64,000 nucleotides of DNA from Smallanthus sonchifolius (taxonomy: Eukaryota > Streptophyta > Magnoliopsida > Asterales > Asteraceae). Position numbers and translations under genes: made by a program. The notes below the pieces were generated by a model, which worked only from the letters and a program-made list of their open reading frames with translations, had not been told where the DNA came from and did not search any database. Below are positions 25,701 through 36,488 of this stretch, piece by piece (the stretch's first letter is position 1; each line of letters starts with the position of its first letter). The stretch is taken from NCBI GenBank assembly GCA_023525975.1, contig CM042018.1, positions 79,863,001-79,927,000 of the forward strand, written 5' to 3'.

Positions 25701-25791
25701 CATTTACATTTAGCAGCTTTGGCAATTTCTGAGGAGTACCAATCTCATTGTCATAGTTTAAAAGGTTTCCAAGGTTCTAAAGATTCGACAT
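22721..25791 (-). pseudogene. Element B gag, broken
   Basis: ATG at 25791 aligns with the C gag start (shared NYDNEIGT and PKLL). The UBN2-type gag core (YSNWKAHFEHY, LWKALQKRFEG, LDDLISRFYHLQTELKAFD) spans 25725-24900. The first zinc knuckle CYKCLNFGHFAREC lies near 24590; the second, CFHCGMVGHIFVNL near 23290, has lost its last cysteine. The C-terminus ends KDGRPNTTMAWVSKTN and a TAA at 22721. In-frame stops occur after codon 4, at 24725 and at 24090, with another near 23900. At about 1020 codons it matches C gag in length. Confidence 0.85.
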
Positions 25792-26412
25792 GGTGAACAC
25801 TTAGTCAAAATTCAGAAAAATCAGAGACACTTGCGCACTTGATATTGGCCTTGCGCACTTAGAGAAATGGTCTTGCGTATTTAAGATTTGCTCTTGTGTA
25901 CTTGATAAGTACGCAGGAGTAAATGATAAGTATGCAATAGTAAATGATAAGTACGCAGGAGTAAATGATAAGTACGCAGGATATAACTTAAGTACACACA
26001 AGATTAGTCTTGTGTATTTAGTAAGTACGCAAGAGATTAGTCTTGCGTATTTAGTAAGTACGCAGCAAGACTGTACTTTTTGCCAGATATGGTAAGTACG
26101 CAGAACACCTTTTCACCAACTCTCACCAAACTATTCCGGTCACTGGAAACACACCGGAGCTGGCAAAAATTGGACGGATGAACAATCAAAATGAGCCAAA
26201 GGGTCAGAAACTTGTTTCTAACCAACCTTTGATGCTCAAAACACTCAAAATACACAACAAAAGTTGGTTTTTGAGTGATTTTTGTTTCTAAAATAGTGCT
26301 CAAGAGCTACCCCTATTTTATCAAAAAAATCAACAAAAACACCTCCTTTTGCTTGTAAAACTCTGTAGAAAACTCTCCAAACTCACTCACAACACTCGAA
26401 ATCAAGAGCAAA
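25792..26412 (-). other. Element B leader between PBS and gag, with palindromes
   Basis: Non-coding. 25830-26103 carries about ten decayed copies or half-copies of the LTR core (TGCGTACTT / AAGTACGCA), several reduced to the half-site 'gataagtacgcaggagtaaat' in near-tandem array. The remainder is plain leader up to the PBS. Confidence 0.7.
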
Positions 26413-26424
26413 GCTCTGATACCA
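26413..26424 (-). promoter_or_regulatory. Element B primer binding site (initiator Met-tRNA type)
   Basis: The minus strand reads TGGTATCAGAGC two bases after the 5' LTR, the standard copia PBS complementary to the initiator tRNA-Met 3' end. Confidence 0.92.
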
Positions 26425-26426
26425 CT

Positions 26427-26974
26427 TGTAGGTCCCTCGGGTGTGGCGGATCGTCACATGCAAGTGGGTCTACTTGTCGGACCGGGTGCGGAATACCCGT
26501 GACTAGGTGGAGATCCTTACGAAACAAAGTAAACCGACAAGATAATCACTATAAACGTTCGTCTATTATAAACACTTGAAGGTTACAGAGAGAAGTTCTG
26601 AGATTACAAAGTTCTGCGTATTTGCTAATCTGAATGTGTATTTATCTACTGTCAACCATTCCTATTTATACATGACCTGATGCATACGTACTTAGCAAGT
26701 GCGCAGGGCAATTTGCTCATGCGTACTTAGCAAGTACGCAAAGGTATTCTTGCGTACTTGCTAAGTATGCAGGAACTATCTCCTGCGCACATACAAGTGC
26801 GCGAAACACTTAGAGAAATCTGCAACAGTCAATATGTATAAGTAAATACAACTCGATAACTAATACATACAGACACTTACAAACAAAGACAAATACATAC
26901 ATGAAAGTACTAAACTAAGACTCTATCTATCCATAATCTATCCAGAGTGTTTGTTGCAGGAAAGTGCTTCAACA
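26427..26974 (-). repeat. Element B 5' LTR
   Basis: 548 bp. Palindrome cluster at 26684-26802, TATAAATAG at 26662-26670 just downstream on the minus strand. The LTR ends on the minus strand with GGGACCTACA, similar to the C (GGACCTACA) and G LTR ends. Confidence 0.93.
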
Positions 26975-26979
26975 CTCAT

Positions 26980-28402
26980 CAACCGTATTTAAAGTACTTG
27001 CACCATCAGAATCAGATAAAGATTATTGATCAAAAGTTTTGAAAATTATATCCGCATCAAAGAACCATTCTGGTCCATTTTGATCAGGAGAAATATTCGA
27101 CTCTTGCCACTCCACAAAATACGATTCTTGAACAATATTTGTTCTTTTATTATAAACTCTGAAAACCTTTTGATAAGACGAGTATCCTAAGAAATAACAT
27201 TCATCTCCAACTGCAGCAAACTTTGGCAAAGAATCATGTGTATTTAGAAGTGTGCACGGACATCCAAATGCTCTGAAAAACTTAATATATGGCTTTCTTT
27301 TGAAAAACAACTCATAAGAAGTCTTCGTATGCTGCTTCACCATGAGAACTCTGTTCAAAACATAACATGTCGTGTTTACTGCCTCCGCCCAGAAAATTAT
27401 GGGTAATTTTGAATCTACGAGCATTATACCGGCAACCTCAATTAGAGTTCTATTTTTCCTTTCTGCCACTCCATTTTGTTGCAGTGTCCTTGCTGCACTA
27501 AATTGATGAGTTATGCCTTTTTCTGCACAAAACAAATTTATCTGTTTATTCTTAAACTCAGTTCCATTATCACTGCGAATAATTGATACTTTGCTATCAC
27601 AGATGTTTTCGATTCGTTTTATAAATTCAATAATTGTTTCAGGTGTTTCATCCTTTGTTGCAAGGAAGAACACCCAGGAAAATCTTGAAAAATCATCTGT
27701 GATAACAAGACAGTAAGATTTCTTCGCAATACTCTTTACTCGAACAGGACCAAATAAATCCATATGAATAAAAAATAAAGGTCGAGTAAATGTTGTCACA
27801 GTCTTCTTTAGATGGGATTTCTTGTGCTATTTTCCTTTTGCACATGACATAAAACTTTCTTGAGTTATAAATTTCTTTCTGGGTAAACCTCGCACCAGAT
27901 CTTTATAAACCATATTGTTCATGTTTTTCAAATTCACATGCCCCATTCGTCGATGCCACAAATATGATTCTGAGCCTGTGGCTTTTGATAACAAACAAGA
28001 AACGCTCACTGGTGTAGAATGGTCGTTCATATCCACCACGTAAGTACTGAACTTTCTTGGATCTCGCATCAATATCATTTCTTCAGGTATAACCAGTCCT
28101 GGCTTTAAGAATAAGCACTCCTTTGTTGTAAACTGAACTGGTATGTCCTTATCGCACACTTGCGACACATTAAGAAGATTAAACTCCAATTGTGACACGT
28201 AATTGACCTTTTCAAGAGTTATTAAATAATTTGAAACTGTTCCCTGTCCAATGATCTTTCCACCCTTTTTATTTCCAGCAAACGCAATGAAAACACCATC
28301 AAAAAATCTAAAATTGTTTAAGATATCTCTTTATTCGGTCATGTGTCTTGAGCAACCGCTATCAACATGCCAAGCATAATTAATAGTCCTCCCGGTTTGA
28401 CT
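26980..28402 (-). pseudogene. Element A PR-IN region of pol (upstream of the B insertion)
   Basis: Starts after the acceptor-like CAG at 28403-28405 with SQTGRTINYAWHVDSGCSRHMT (protease DSG), followed closely by a stop near 28333. The pre-integrase HHCC domain lies at 28198-27827 (WHRRMGHVNLKNMNNMVYKD, ending CAKGK). The integrase core at 27799-27023 is open: HMDLFGPVRVKS, SDNGTEF and NGVAERKNRT carry the D,D,E triad. Its C-terminal region includes FLGYSSYQKVFRVYN. The reading then meets the B insertion. The integrase part is the best-preserved gene piece of A. Confidence 0.88.
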
Positions 28403-28423
28403 CTGCACATTTTTAACACATAA

Positions 28424-31400
28424 TTAATGAGAAACAGGTACCCATATTATTTTTGACCCAGGCTGACTTTTTATTAGTCACATCAACTTGTTTCACAATT
28501 TTCTCCACATTCTTTGTTCCAGATATATGTGAAGTTTGTTCAATTTTAACTTTCCAAAAACAACCAACATTTTTCCCATATTTCTTATTGAATTTATCTT
28601 TAGCAAAATAGCTTGGTTTGGTTGACTTTTTCACATATATTGGACTGTTTTGGACCTTTTTGTCCACGAAATTTGGTAGCACATAATCATGACAAGCATT
28701 TGAATAATATTCACTATGATCTTTAAAAAGCAAGTAATCGCGACTATAACGATGATTCACTCCGGACTCAAACACACTGTTGTTCTCAGATGCTTTCTTG
28801 AACCACTTGTTGATACTGCTTTTTGTTCTCTTATTGTATCACTTGACCTTTGAATTACTTGACTTGTGTTTACAATTCCTAGCGAAATGTCCAACTTGAC
28901 CACAAGTGAAACAATTTTGACTTTTAAACTTTTACTTTGTCCTTGACTTTGACTTTGAACATTCACCTACTTCAAACACGGATTTTCCTTTCTCACACTC
29001 TATTGAACTCTGAGTTATTACTGACTTCCCTTTACTTTGAACGGGCTTATCTTTGACGTCAATGAACTTGTCTTTGACATCATTTGATTTACCTTTGACA
29101 TTCATTTGATTTGACCTTCCACAAACATTTTGAATCTTTGTTGGTGTACTGATTTTAATTTGTACAGACTTCACATTCTCCCTTTCACTTATCAGGATGT
29201 GATTTTCAGGAGCTATGAATTCATTTTTCTTTGGCCTCTCATGAGAAAGATCATAATCTTGTATCAATGGATTTCCAAATTCATCTAGCACGACATCTTT
29301 GGCTAGACATGACATTTTGTGAATTGGAATGTACTCTCTCGCTGTATGCACCACTTTATCGGAGAAAGTAGAATCAGCAGAAACCTCAGACATACAATCG
29401 AAAACATCACACACATAGTTAGTAGAACAAGCAGAAACATATGAACTATCAGAATCTGAAAGACTGTTTACATCAACAACATTGTTAGCACGTGACTTAA
29501 CAAACATGTTCGCAATACATGTATCAACCACAAATTGTCTACAATCCCTTATTGTCTCTCTCACACAGACCTTATTGAATTCATTAAAACTCCTCACATC
29601 ATCAACTGAAACCTTCTCATCTACATGACCTGTGTTATTTGTTGCACTAATATATAAGTCATGAAAATTAGAGTTATCATCTCTAAGTAATCAGTTGAAA
29701 CATGAGGTTTAGGAAACGGTTTGAAATGATCAGGATGAGGTACCGCTTTGTAACCAACACCATCTTTAATGAAACAACTTCTTTGTTTATCAACACAATT
29801 TTCTAAAAATTTTCTTTGCATTCCCCATTTAGAAATCAAAACCCTTTCTTTTATAAGATTGGATTGGGCAGCAATAAGTTTGTCTGTAAGATCCTTGATT
29901 AACACATCCTTTTTGTTTAAGTATTCTTTAAAGTTCATGTTATCTTTTAACAAAGCATTAATTTTTCTGGTGTAGGTGACCTCATTCTGTTTTAATTCCT
30001 TTTTTACCCTTTTCAATTTATCATTTTCAGCAATCAAGAATTTGTTTGCTGCATGATAATTTTGCATTTTCTCAATACAGTCAGAAGAACATATGAATGA
30101 ATCATCATTAGAAGTTACCTCACTATCAAATGAATTTTCCTCAGAAGTAGAAACTGTTGATTTGCCTTTGTCATCAGATGTCAAAGCACAATCACTAGCA
30201 ACTTCAGCTATTTTCTTTGAGACTTCAATTTCAGCCATCAGAGCTTCATCAAACTCATTCTCAACATTTTCAATTTCCTCATCCCACTTACAATTACTTA
30301 GTTGTTTTGACATAAGAGCAGTTGGAGCTTTCTTAGACTTCTCATTCTCGTCAATCATCTCTACAAGCTTCACTCCACTACCTTCAACTTTCTTCTTCTT
30401 ATCTTTTGTACACTCACGAGCAAAGTGTCCAAGTTGTTGGCAGTTATAACATCGGAGTTTTGCTTTGTCAAAACCAACCCTCTTACCAAACTGGAGCTTG
30501 TCTTTTCTAACCTTCTGAAGATACTTCTTTGCTCTAACTGCAATCATGGCTATTTTCCATTGTAAATCCATGTATTCAAGATCGTCTGGATTTATTTGCA
30601 CAAGATCTTCAACATCATGCACAGCCGGTTGAAGCTTGCCAGTTACCAAGGCATCATAGCTACACATAAATGCTCCAAATAAGGCAATTTGATCCTCAGG
30701 AATCTGACCAGTTTTCTTAACCTTTTCTCCAGAAGAGTGCTCACAACAACCCTTACCCTTTTCAGACTTAGAACCACTTCTTCCATCACTTGTTCCGGAA
30801 AACAGAGCTGCATTAGCTCAACCCGAACCATTTGGCTTGTCTGGATTATTCAACTCTCGTTTCTTTGCATCCAGCTCATATGATTCAAGCAAGCAGATAA
30901 TATCATTAAGTGACTTGTTCTTCAAATCTGGAGTAGTATTTTTGATCAACATACATGGTACGCTCTAGAAATCAGGTAGTAAATCCAGCAGCTTCTTTCC
31001 CAAATCATACTCCTCAAACTTGACACCCATCTTTCTTAGTCTGTTAATCATAGTAGTAAACCTTGTGACCTGTTCACTTAGGGTTTCATTCTTTTTGTAA
31101 CTAAACATATTATACTGCTTCAACAGAAGATCAGTTTGGCTCTCCTGTAGCGTTGCATTTCCTTCAAACCTTAGACACAGCGCATTCCACAATCCCTGAG
31201 CTGTCTCATGTTGCTCAAAATTGAGATACAATTCAGTCGGAAGAGCCAAGATGATTGATCCCAAAGCTCGGTTATCTCTTTCAATCAGCTTCTGGTCTTC
31301 CTCCGAATACAAATCAAGATCTGCAATAGGAACTAACCCATCAGCATTCGCAGTTTTCGGTATATGAGGACCTTTTGCAATTGACTCCCATAGAGTGTGC

Positions 31401-31519
31401 TCAGTAAATTTGAAATATGCTTTCATCATAATTTTCCAGTTTGAGAACTCTGAGATTGACTTCAGCATCGGTGGCGACTTTCCCACAACTCTCTCAGTAT
31501 CATAAACCTTGCCAGCCAT
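28424..31519 (-). pseudogene. Element A gag, broken
   Basis: ATG at 31519 (MAGKVYDTERVV) is preferred to an upstream in-frame ATG at 31540. UBN2-type gag core: FSNWKIMMKAYFKFTEHTLW, LWNALCLRFEGNATLQESQTD. First zinc knuckle CYNCQQLGHFAREC near 30440; second FTCGQVGHFARNC near 28900. A coiled-coil-like Lys/Glu/Asn region lies between them (about 30050-29850). Several frame changes split it at about 30960, 30700, 29610 and 28900. The end reads WVPVSH followed by TAA at 28424-28426, equivalent to WVPLSN-stop in C. Confidence 0.82.
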
Positions 31520-31918
31520 TGAACAAGCATAACGTATCAAAATCTAAAATTTTCACAACTCTTGAGATTTCGAACGAAATCTATTTCGAACAGAATTTTC
31601 GATCAAAAACTTTGATATTTTGGACAACAGATTTCTGATGAAGAGATTTTTGACAAAATCAACTTTTTGGATGAGATTTCGGGCGAAAACAGATTTCTGC
31701 TCCTTCAAGAGAGATTTCGGACACTTCAAACTCAGCACCTTCAAACCGCATATGCAACTAATCCGACTATGAAATCAACCTCCAAACTCAATCCCATTAG
31801 TCATCTCCATAAAAAATTGATCAGAAAACTCAATAATGCCAGTAGAATACACTCTAATCGATCTTCAATCAAAGAAAATACTTGTAAAAACTTGAAATAT
31901 CTAGAACTTCAACCGAAA
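31520..31918 (-). other. Element A leader between PBS and gag, with palindromes
   Basis: 31562-31721 holds repeated imperfect TTTCG-N-CGAAA units (for example GATTTCGAACGAAATC and GATTTCGGGCGAAAAC), the same core as the A LTR. The rest up to the PBS is plain AT-rich leader. Confidence 0.65.
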
Positions 31919-31930
31919 GCTCTGATACCA
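31919..31930 (-). promoter_or_regulatory. Element A primer binding site (initiator Met-tRNA type)
   Basis: The minus strand reads TGGTATCAGAGC two bases after the 5' LTR. Confidence 0.9.
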
Positions 31931-31932
31931 CT

Positions 31933-32357
31933 TGTGAATCCCCTTGATCTCTAATTTTCAAGCAACACAATAACGAACAATCCCCTGGAAAGGCGGAATC
32001 ATTCCAAGAGACTCTAAAATTGAAAACCGACGAATCAAAAAATGAATCTAAGATAATACGCCATCAAACTGAGATAATCACCAAACATCATCTTGTATTC
32101 ACTTAGAGAATCAGTACAAATCAGTAGTACAATACTATGAACAACAGAGATACAAATAAGATACAAGTTCTAGTCCTTTCTAGCTTTCAAATACAAGACA
32201 TATATTTAGAAACAAGATTTCGTTCGAAAACTCTGATCGTCCGAAAAAGATTTCGATCGAAATCTTTTTCGATCGATAAAGTTTTCGGTCGAAAACTTTA
32301 CACTTAGACATATATCAAAATAGAAACTTGAATTCGATGGACTACTAGGTTCCAACA
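31933..32357 (-). repeat. Element A 5' LTR
   Basis: 425 bp against 413 bp for the 3' copy; a 13-base insertion near 32037 explains most of the difference. Palindromic TTTCGATCGAAA-type units at 32217-32302 lie upstream of a TATA-like AT run on the minus strand. Confidence 0.9.
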
Positions 32358-33421
32358 GACTCCCAGCTAGGGACATCGTTATCCTCAACTCTTTGGTGTT
32401 ATCTCCGAGTTGGTTTAGGATATCAAACTTAAGTGCTTAAATATTATTGTTAAATTGGTGATTATACCTTGCTCACGTGGAGTCGGTGTAACAATGGGAC
32501 CATGTATAAATACGTACTGTTCCCAACATGAGTTCACCAATTATTGGTCGCATAATAAGTTTTTGTAAAGACGTATGACCTTACTAGTATTGACCAAGGC
32601 TTGGCTTATCAATCTCAGCTTGTATAAAGACGTACAAGTTTCAAAAGAATATTGATTAAAAAGGATTTACGGTCTTACAATTTAAAATCAAGAACACCCA
32701 CAAATATAAAGACAGATTTATACAACAAAAAAAGCCCACCAAGTGGTGGTTTTAAGAACGAATAATTAAAGACGTAAACATACCACTAGATTAATACGTC
32801 AAACATTAACATGCACCAAACTTCATCTTCACCCTAGCAATACAAAGAGTTTAGCCATGAATGGCCATGCTAACTAGCGTAACACTGAGTTTCTTAGGCT
32901 CCCCTATTGCGGAAAAAGGAGGAGGAGCCCCTCTACACTATACTACTACTCTAATACTGCTAGAAATGAACTATTCTCTCTATATTTGGTTGTGTTGTTG
33001 TGTATGAAACCAAGAACCCATGCCTGAAATGAGCAACGTACGACCGTGCATTGGATTGCAAGGGCTTGCAAACACCTCGGGAATCAAAAAGGGTATAGAG
33101 GACGGTGTACTAAGTCCTTGGGGAGCAAGTTAGGAGATGCACGGCCGTTCATGGCACTCTTCCTGCTCTCTGTTTCGTCTTTTAGCTGCTTGTTGACCAA
33201 TTTTGACCTCTTGGGGGTCAAAGCTCGGGAATGATCCTTCTAGAAGCTTGATTTCTTGGTGTTTTTTATAGGATTTATCTATGTTTATATTTTCAACACC
33301 GAATAACCTGCACATACAAAATATAAACATTTTAAGTGTCAATTGCAAGTTTATTGTTCAATTAGTACCATAATATGGGGATTTTTATGCATACAAAACA
33401 TGTAGAAATGATGGCACATCA

Positions 33422-34890
33422 ATTCTCCTTTTGTGGTGATTCTTGAGTGGTTGAGTCTATCACAGGTGGACGAAGTGGTACTCTAGTGAATATTTCCCTC
33501 AACGGTGTTTGAACTTCCTCTTTCTCTTGTAATGGAGGTTCTGGATAAACCTTACTATTTCTTAGAGTGATAGCACTAACATTTTCTTTTGGATTGGGTT
33601 TAGTGTTACTTGGAAGACATCCTGGTTGTCTTTTAGATAGAAGTTTTTCAATTTGCCCTAGTTGTACCTCAATGGACTGGAGAGTTGCTTTCTGTGCCCT
33701 AAACTCAGCTTCGTGAAGACTTAACTTCACCTCATATTGTTTGTGACGAGCATCCGCTAAGAGTGCTTGACTTTCGGTTGTTGATATCAACTTAGTTACC
33801 GCGTCGTCCAAGCTCAACCTATTACTTAGCTTGTTAGCTCCTTGAAATTGTTGACGAGGATGAAAGTATTGAGTTTTTCTTTGTTGAAACTATTGTTGTT
33901 GTCCAAAACCAGATGGTCCTCGGTTGTTGTTAGCCTTCCGGCTGAAGTTCGGATGGTTCCTCCATCCTGGGTTGTAAGTGTTGCTGTAGGAGTTGTTTTG
34001 CGGGTGATTTGTTCTGATAAAGTCAACTTGCTCAACATCAACAGTGGTGCTTTTTGTTTCTCCAGCAACATCAGCATTTACCTTGTCCTTACTGATCTGG
34101 TTGAGTTAAGTGGTGAGGGCGTCTACTTGAGCAGAAAGTGAAGTGACAGTATCGATAGAGTAAACACCTTGCCTGGCTCCCCTATTACTTCTTGGATTGT
34201 ACCATTGATAGCTGTTCATAGCTATTTCCTCAATCGGGTTACAAGCTTCTTGTGGCCTTTTGTTTCCAAATAAACCACCTGTAGTGGCGTCAAGTGTTTG
34301 ACGAGCTTGATTATGCAACCCATTGTAGAATGATGATACATGCAACCAAACTTCTAGCCCATAATGAGGGCATTTCCTCAACATGTCCTTAAAACGTTCC
34401 CATGCCTAATATAGTGATTCACCATCATCCTGAGTGAAAGTCGTAATATCATTTCTCAATTTTGTAGTTTTTGTTGGCGGGAAGTACTTCGAAAGGAATT
34501 TTTGAGCTACATCATCCCATGTAGTGATTGACCAGGTAGGAAGAGAGTTCAACCATGCCTTAGCTCATTCCATTAAGGAAAAAGGAAACATTCGGAGTCG
34601 AATTGCGTCATTCGAAACTCCGTTTCGAGGAAATTTGCAATGTGGTAATGTGGATCTTCATCGGGTAATCCACGGAAAGTGCATGATGACAGGATCATAT
34701 GAATAACATGCGATTTAATCTCAAAGTTGTTAGTTTCAATCGTTGGCCTTGTGATGCTAGACCCCAAAGCCTCAAGTGACGGTCTTGCAAAGTCAGAAAT
34801 AATGCTGTTTTCTACAGCCATTTTTCTAGTGCGATTTCACGTAATCGACGGTGAAAGAATCTTTCGGGCTCTGCTAAAGGTTGATATAAA
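33422..34890 (-). pseudogene. Element E gag remnant (Athila/Tat type)
   Basis: Read leftwards from about 34890 (AEPERFFHRRLREIALEKWL) with a frame change to MAVENSIISDFARPSL at 34821, then FRGLPDEDPHYHIANFLE, a further broken stretch, HYGLEVWLHVSSFYNGLHNQ (34384-34106) and a C-terminal helix-rich segment (33817-33419) with QIEKLLSKRQPGCLPSNTKP. This 'phFY-NGL' and 'LPSNT..NPKE' architecture is typical of Athila/Tat gag. Frame changes and stops make it non-functional. Solo LTR D interrupts the gene right after this segment; the protease continues at 5670. Confidence 0.8.
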
Positions 34891-35004
34891 CCAGTAGTGG
34901 AGCTATGGATTATACACCACCTACAACAAACGTAACATAAAAACAGATGGAAAATGTTAAGGTTAAAAAAGCTAATCCGCTAACTCGAATCTTTCTTGAA
35001 ATCT

Positions 35005-35021
35005 CCCCGACAGCGGCGCCA
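35005..35021 (-). promoter_or_regulatory. Element E primer binding site (Asp-tRNA-like)
   Basis: The minus strand reads TGGCGCCGCTGTCGGGG, closely resembling the TGGCGCCGTTGCCGGGG PBS common in Athila/Tat elements. Six bases separate it from the LTR terminus at 35028. Confidence 0.8.
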
Positions 35022-35535
35022 AAAACTTGATGTGCACGTGTTTAGATATGTAAATATATATAAAAATATATTTATTTTAGAAATGGTTTAACGAGATCAG
35101 GTTTCCAATTTATAAAATGATAAATACTCAAACTAAACACACACAATAGGCAAGTGTACCTATCGCAGCGTAATATAGTTTAGGTAAGAACCAAGTATCG
35201 AACCAATGGACACGGTCGAGTTCCAATACTCAACGTTTGTTATCGTTTAGCCTGTCTAATTAGTGAGTGGGTCGTGTGCGCTTGTGAAACAAGAAAGTAA
35301 ATGACAGAAAAATAAATGACGGTAAAGTAATAACATAAAAGTAAAAATGTGCGTGAAGTGTGTAACAGAAATGTAAATAGCAAGAAAGTAAATATATCGA
35401 GGATGATCAGGTCACGAGGAGTATTGTTGTTAGGACATAGACTTGTAATGACAAAAGCTTGTAATAGTTAGATTTTATGTCTTTATGTTTTGTCATGAAA
35501 TTGTAAGTTACCAAGTGTTTTACTAGTGAGCCTAG

Positions 35536-35660
35536 AGGCGAACTTAGTTAAGTTCGCCTGCCCTATCAGAGGCGAACTTAATAAGTTCGCTTAGGCATAG
35601 CTGAGACGAACTTGTTAAGTTCGCTTATACTGTTTCAGGCGAACTTAGCTAAGTTCGCTT
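35536..35660. repeat. Palindrome cluster in element C 5' LTR
   Basis: Four near-perfect inverted repeats of 19-24 bp in 125 bp. The first has 11-bp arms around a 2-bp centre; core GCGAACTTA-N-TAAGTTCGC. The cluster ends about 17 bases upstream of the TATA box. The same cluster is at 48773-48897. Confidence 0.95.
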
Positions 35661-35676
35661 ACAGCAGTGTTGGGTC

Positions 35677-35684
35677 TATATATT
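35677..35684 (+). promoter_or_regulatory. TATA box of element C LTR
   Basis: TATATATT follows the palindrome cluster. Transcription would start about 30 bases downstream, leaving an R region that begins near 35710. The 3' LTR copy lies at 48914-48921. Confidence 0.6.
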
Positions 35685-35918
35685 GTTGTTACAGAGTCAT
35701 TAGACAGACAGGAACAGAAGCGTGAACAGAGGTGAACAATTGTCTGATCGAGTCTGTAACCATTGTTATTCTGAATATAATCGAGAAGTTTATTTACGCG
35801 TGTTGTTGTGAATTGTCGGTTAGTATACAAAACGTTAACGCGAAGGATTCCGCACTTCGTGTTATCGCAGCGTCATATCACGAGTTTGATCAGTAGCTGA
35901 GTTACCTGGACCTACAAG

Positions 35919-35930
35919 TGGTATCAGAGC
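35919..35930 (+). promoter_or_regulatory. Element C primer binding site (initiator Met-tRNA type)
   Basis: TGGTATCAGAGC, two bases after the 5' LTR end. Confidence 0.95.
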
Positions 35931-36488
35931 AAAGTGCTCGTGAATTTAGTACGATTCTTAGTGATAATTGACGGTTTTTGTGTACAATTCGACAAGATTT
36001 TCAACATTCTTGAAGTTTCTGCAACAATGGCGTTTTTCAAGTTCTTGAGGACTGTTTCTTGGCTGAATTCGTGATTTTGGAAGTGTAATTGACGAAATTA
36101 GACCGATAAAACTGTTATATTTGTTAAAATTCATAATCCTACGGATCAATTTCCTTAAATTCCATCAATTCGCTGAGAAATCATGAATTTTGAAGGTTTC
36201 GGTTCGTGTTTGGTTGAAGACTCCGTTGATTCTGTTACAGCAGTTTAAGCGAACTTGCTGAGTTCCTGTTAAAGCGAACTTAGCAAGCGAACTTATTAAG
36301 TTCGCTTCTCACATTTCAAGCGAACTTAGCTGTTAAGCGAACTTATCAGATTACCTCCTTAAGCGAACTTGTCTTGTTCGCCTGATATTAAGTTCGCCTA
36401 GTACTCCCTGAAGCGAACTTGTTAAGTTCGCCTGAGGGTAAAGAAGTTCAGTACTTGGAAAATTTTTTCAGAAATTTTTTTAAAAAAC
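35931..36488 (+). other. Element C leader with palindromes
   Basis: Non-coding. 36247-36434 holds about nine full or half copies of the LTR core (AAGCGAACTT / AAGTTCGCCT), less regular than in the LTR. Gag starts at 36489 after an A-rich stretch. Confidence 0.75.

Larger units (their letters stand above)
13397..26974 (-). mobile_element. Element B: Ty1/copia Sirevirus-type retrotransposon nested in A
   Basis: 13,578 bp, TGTACGTCC...TTCAACA on the plus strand, with TSD CTCAT at 13392-13396 and 26975-26979. Both LTRs are 548 bp and differ by about 4 percent by eye. Minus-strand order: LTR, Met-tRNA PBS, leader, gag, PR-IN-RT-RNaseH, spacer, ORF3, PPT, LTR. It interrupts element A between integrase and RT, so it is younger than A. 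Genes are full-length in layout but carry nonsense codons, a 32-bp duplication and a deletion in RT. Confidence 0.93.
6264..32357 (-). mobile_element. Element A: Ty1/copia Sirevirus-type retrotransposon
   Basis: Termini TGTGAATC...CCAACA, with TSD GACTC at 6259-6263 and 32358-32362. Minus-strand order: 5' LTR, Met-tRNA PBS, leader, gag, PR-IN, RT-RNaseH, spacer, ORF3, PPT, 3' LTR. Removing B (plus its TSD) leaves about 12.5 kb, a typical large Sirevirus size. RNaseH before an extra ORF in env position and PR-IN-RT order are copia/Sirevirus features. LTRs differ at roughly 4-5 percent by eye plus a 13-bp indel, so A is clearly older than C. All genes are broken. Confidence 0.9.
5709..33421 (-). 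mobile_element. Element D: solo LTR of the E family, carrying element A
   Basis: The two parts (5709-6263 and 32363-33421, about 1.61 kb together) match the reassembled 5' LTR of E along its length, including the TGAT start, the 'agatcaggtt' block, 'cccagctagggacatcgtt' and the block near 'gggggtcaaagctcggg'. It begins TG, ends CA, and is flanked by ATTCT at 5704-5708 and 33422-33426. No internal region or PBS is present, so it is a solo LTR made by LTR-LTR recombination after insertion. It splits E's gag-protease gene and is itself split by element A. Confidence 0.85.
35428..35916 (+). repeat. Element C 5' LTR
   Basis: 489 bp. Four hairpins with core GCGAACTTANTAAGTTCGC lie at 35536-35660, then a TATA box at 35677, then R/U5 ending GGACCTACA. 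One base differs from the 3' copy: the third hairpin reads AGACGAACTT here and AGGCGAACTT at the 3' end. Confidence 0.96.

Noticed and set aside
31919..31930. TGGTATCAGAGC strings as tRNA gene fragments
   Set aside because: Each sits 2-3 bases inside an LTR end and no cloverleaf surrounds it; these are primer binding sites.
35536..36434. Regularly spaced palindromic repeats resembling a CRISPR array
   Set aside because: Spacers are not unique or of constant length, the repeats lie in an LTR and leader, and the DNA is clearly a plant retrotransposon.
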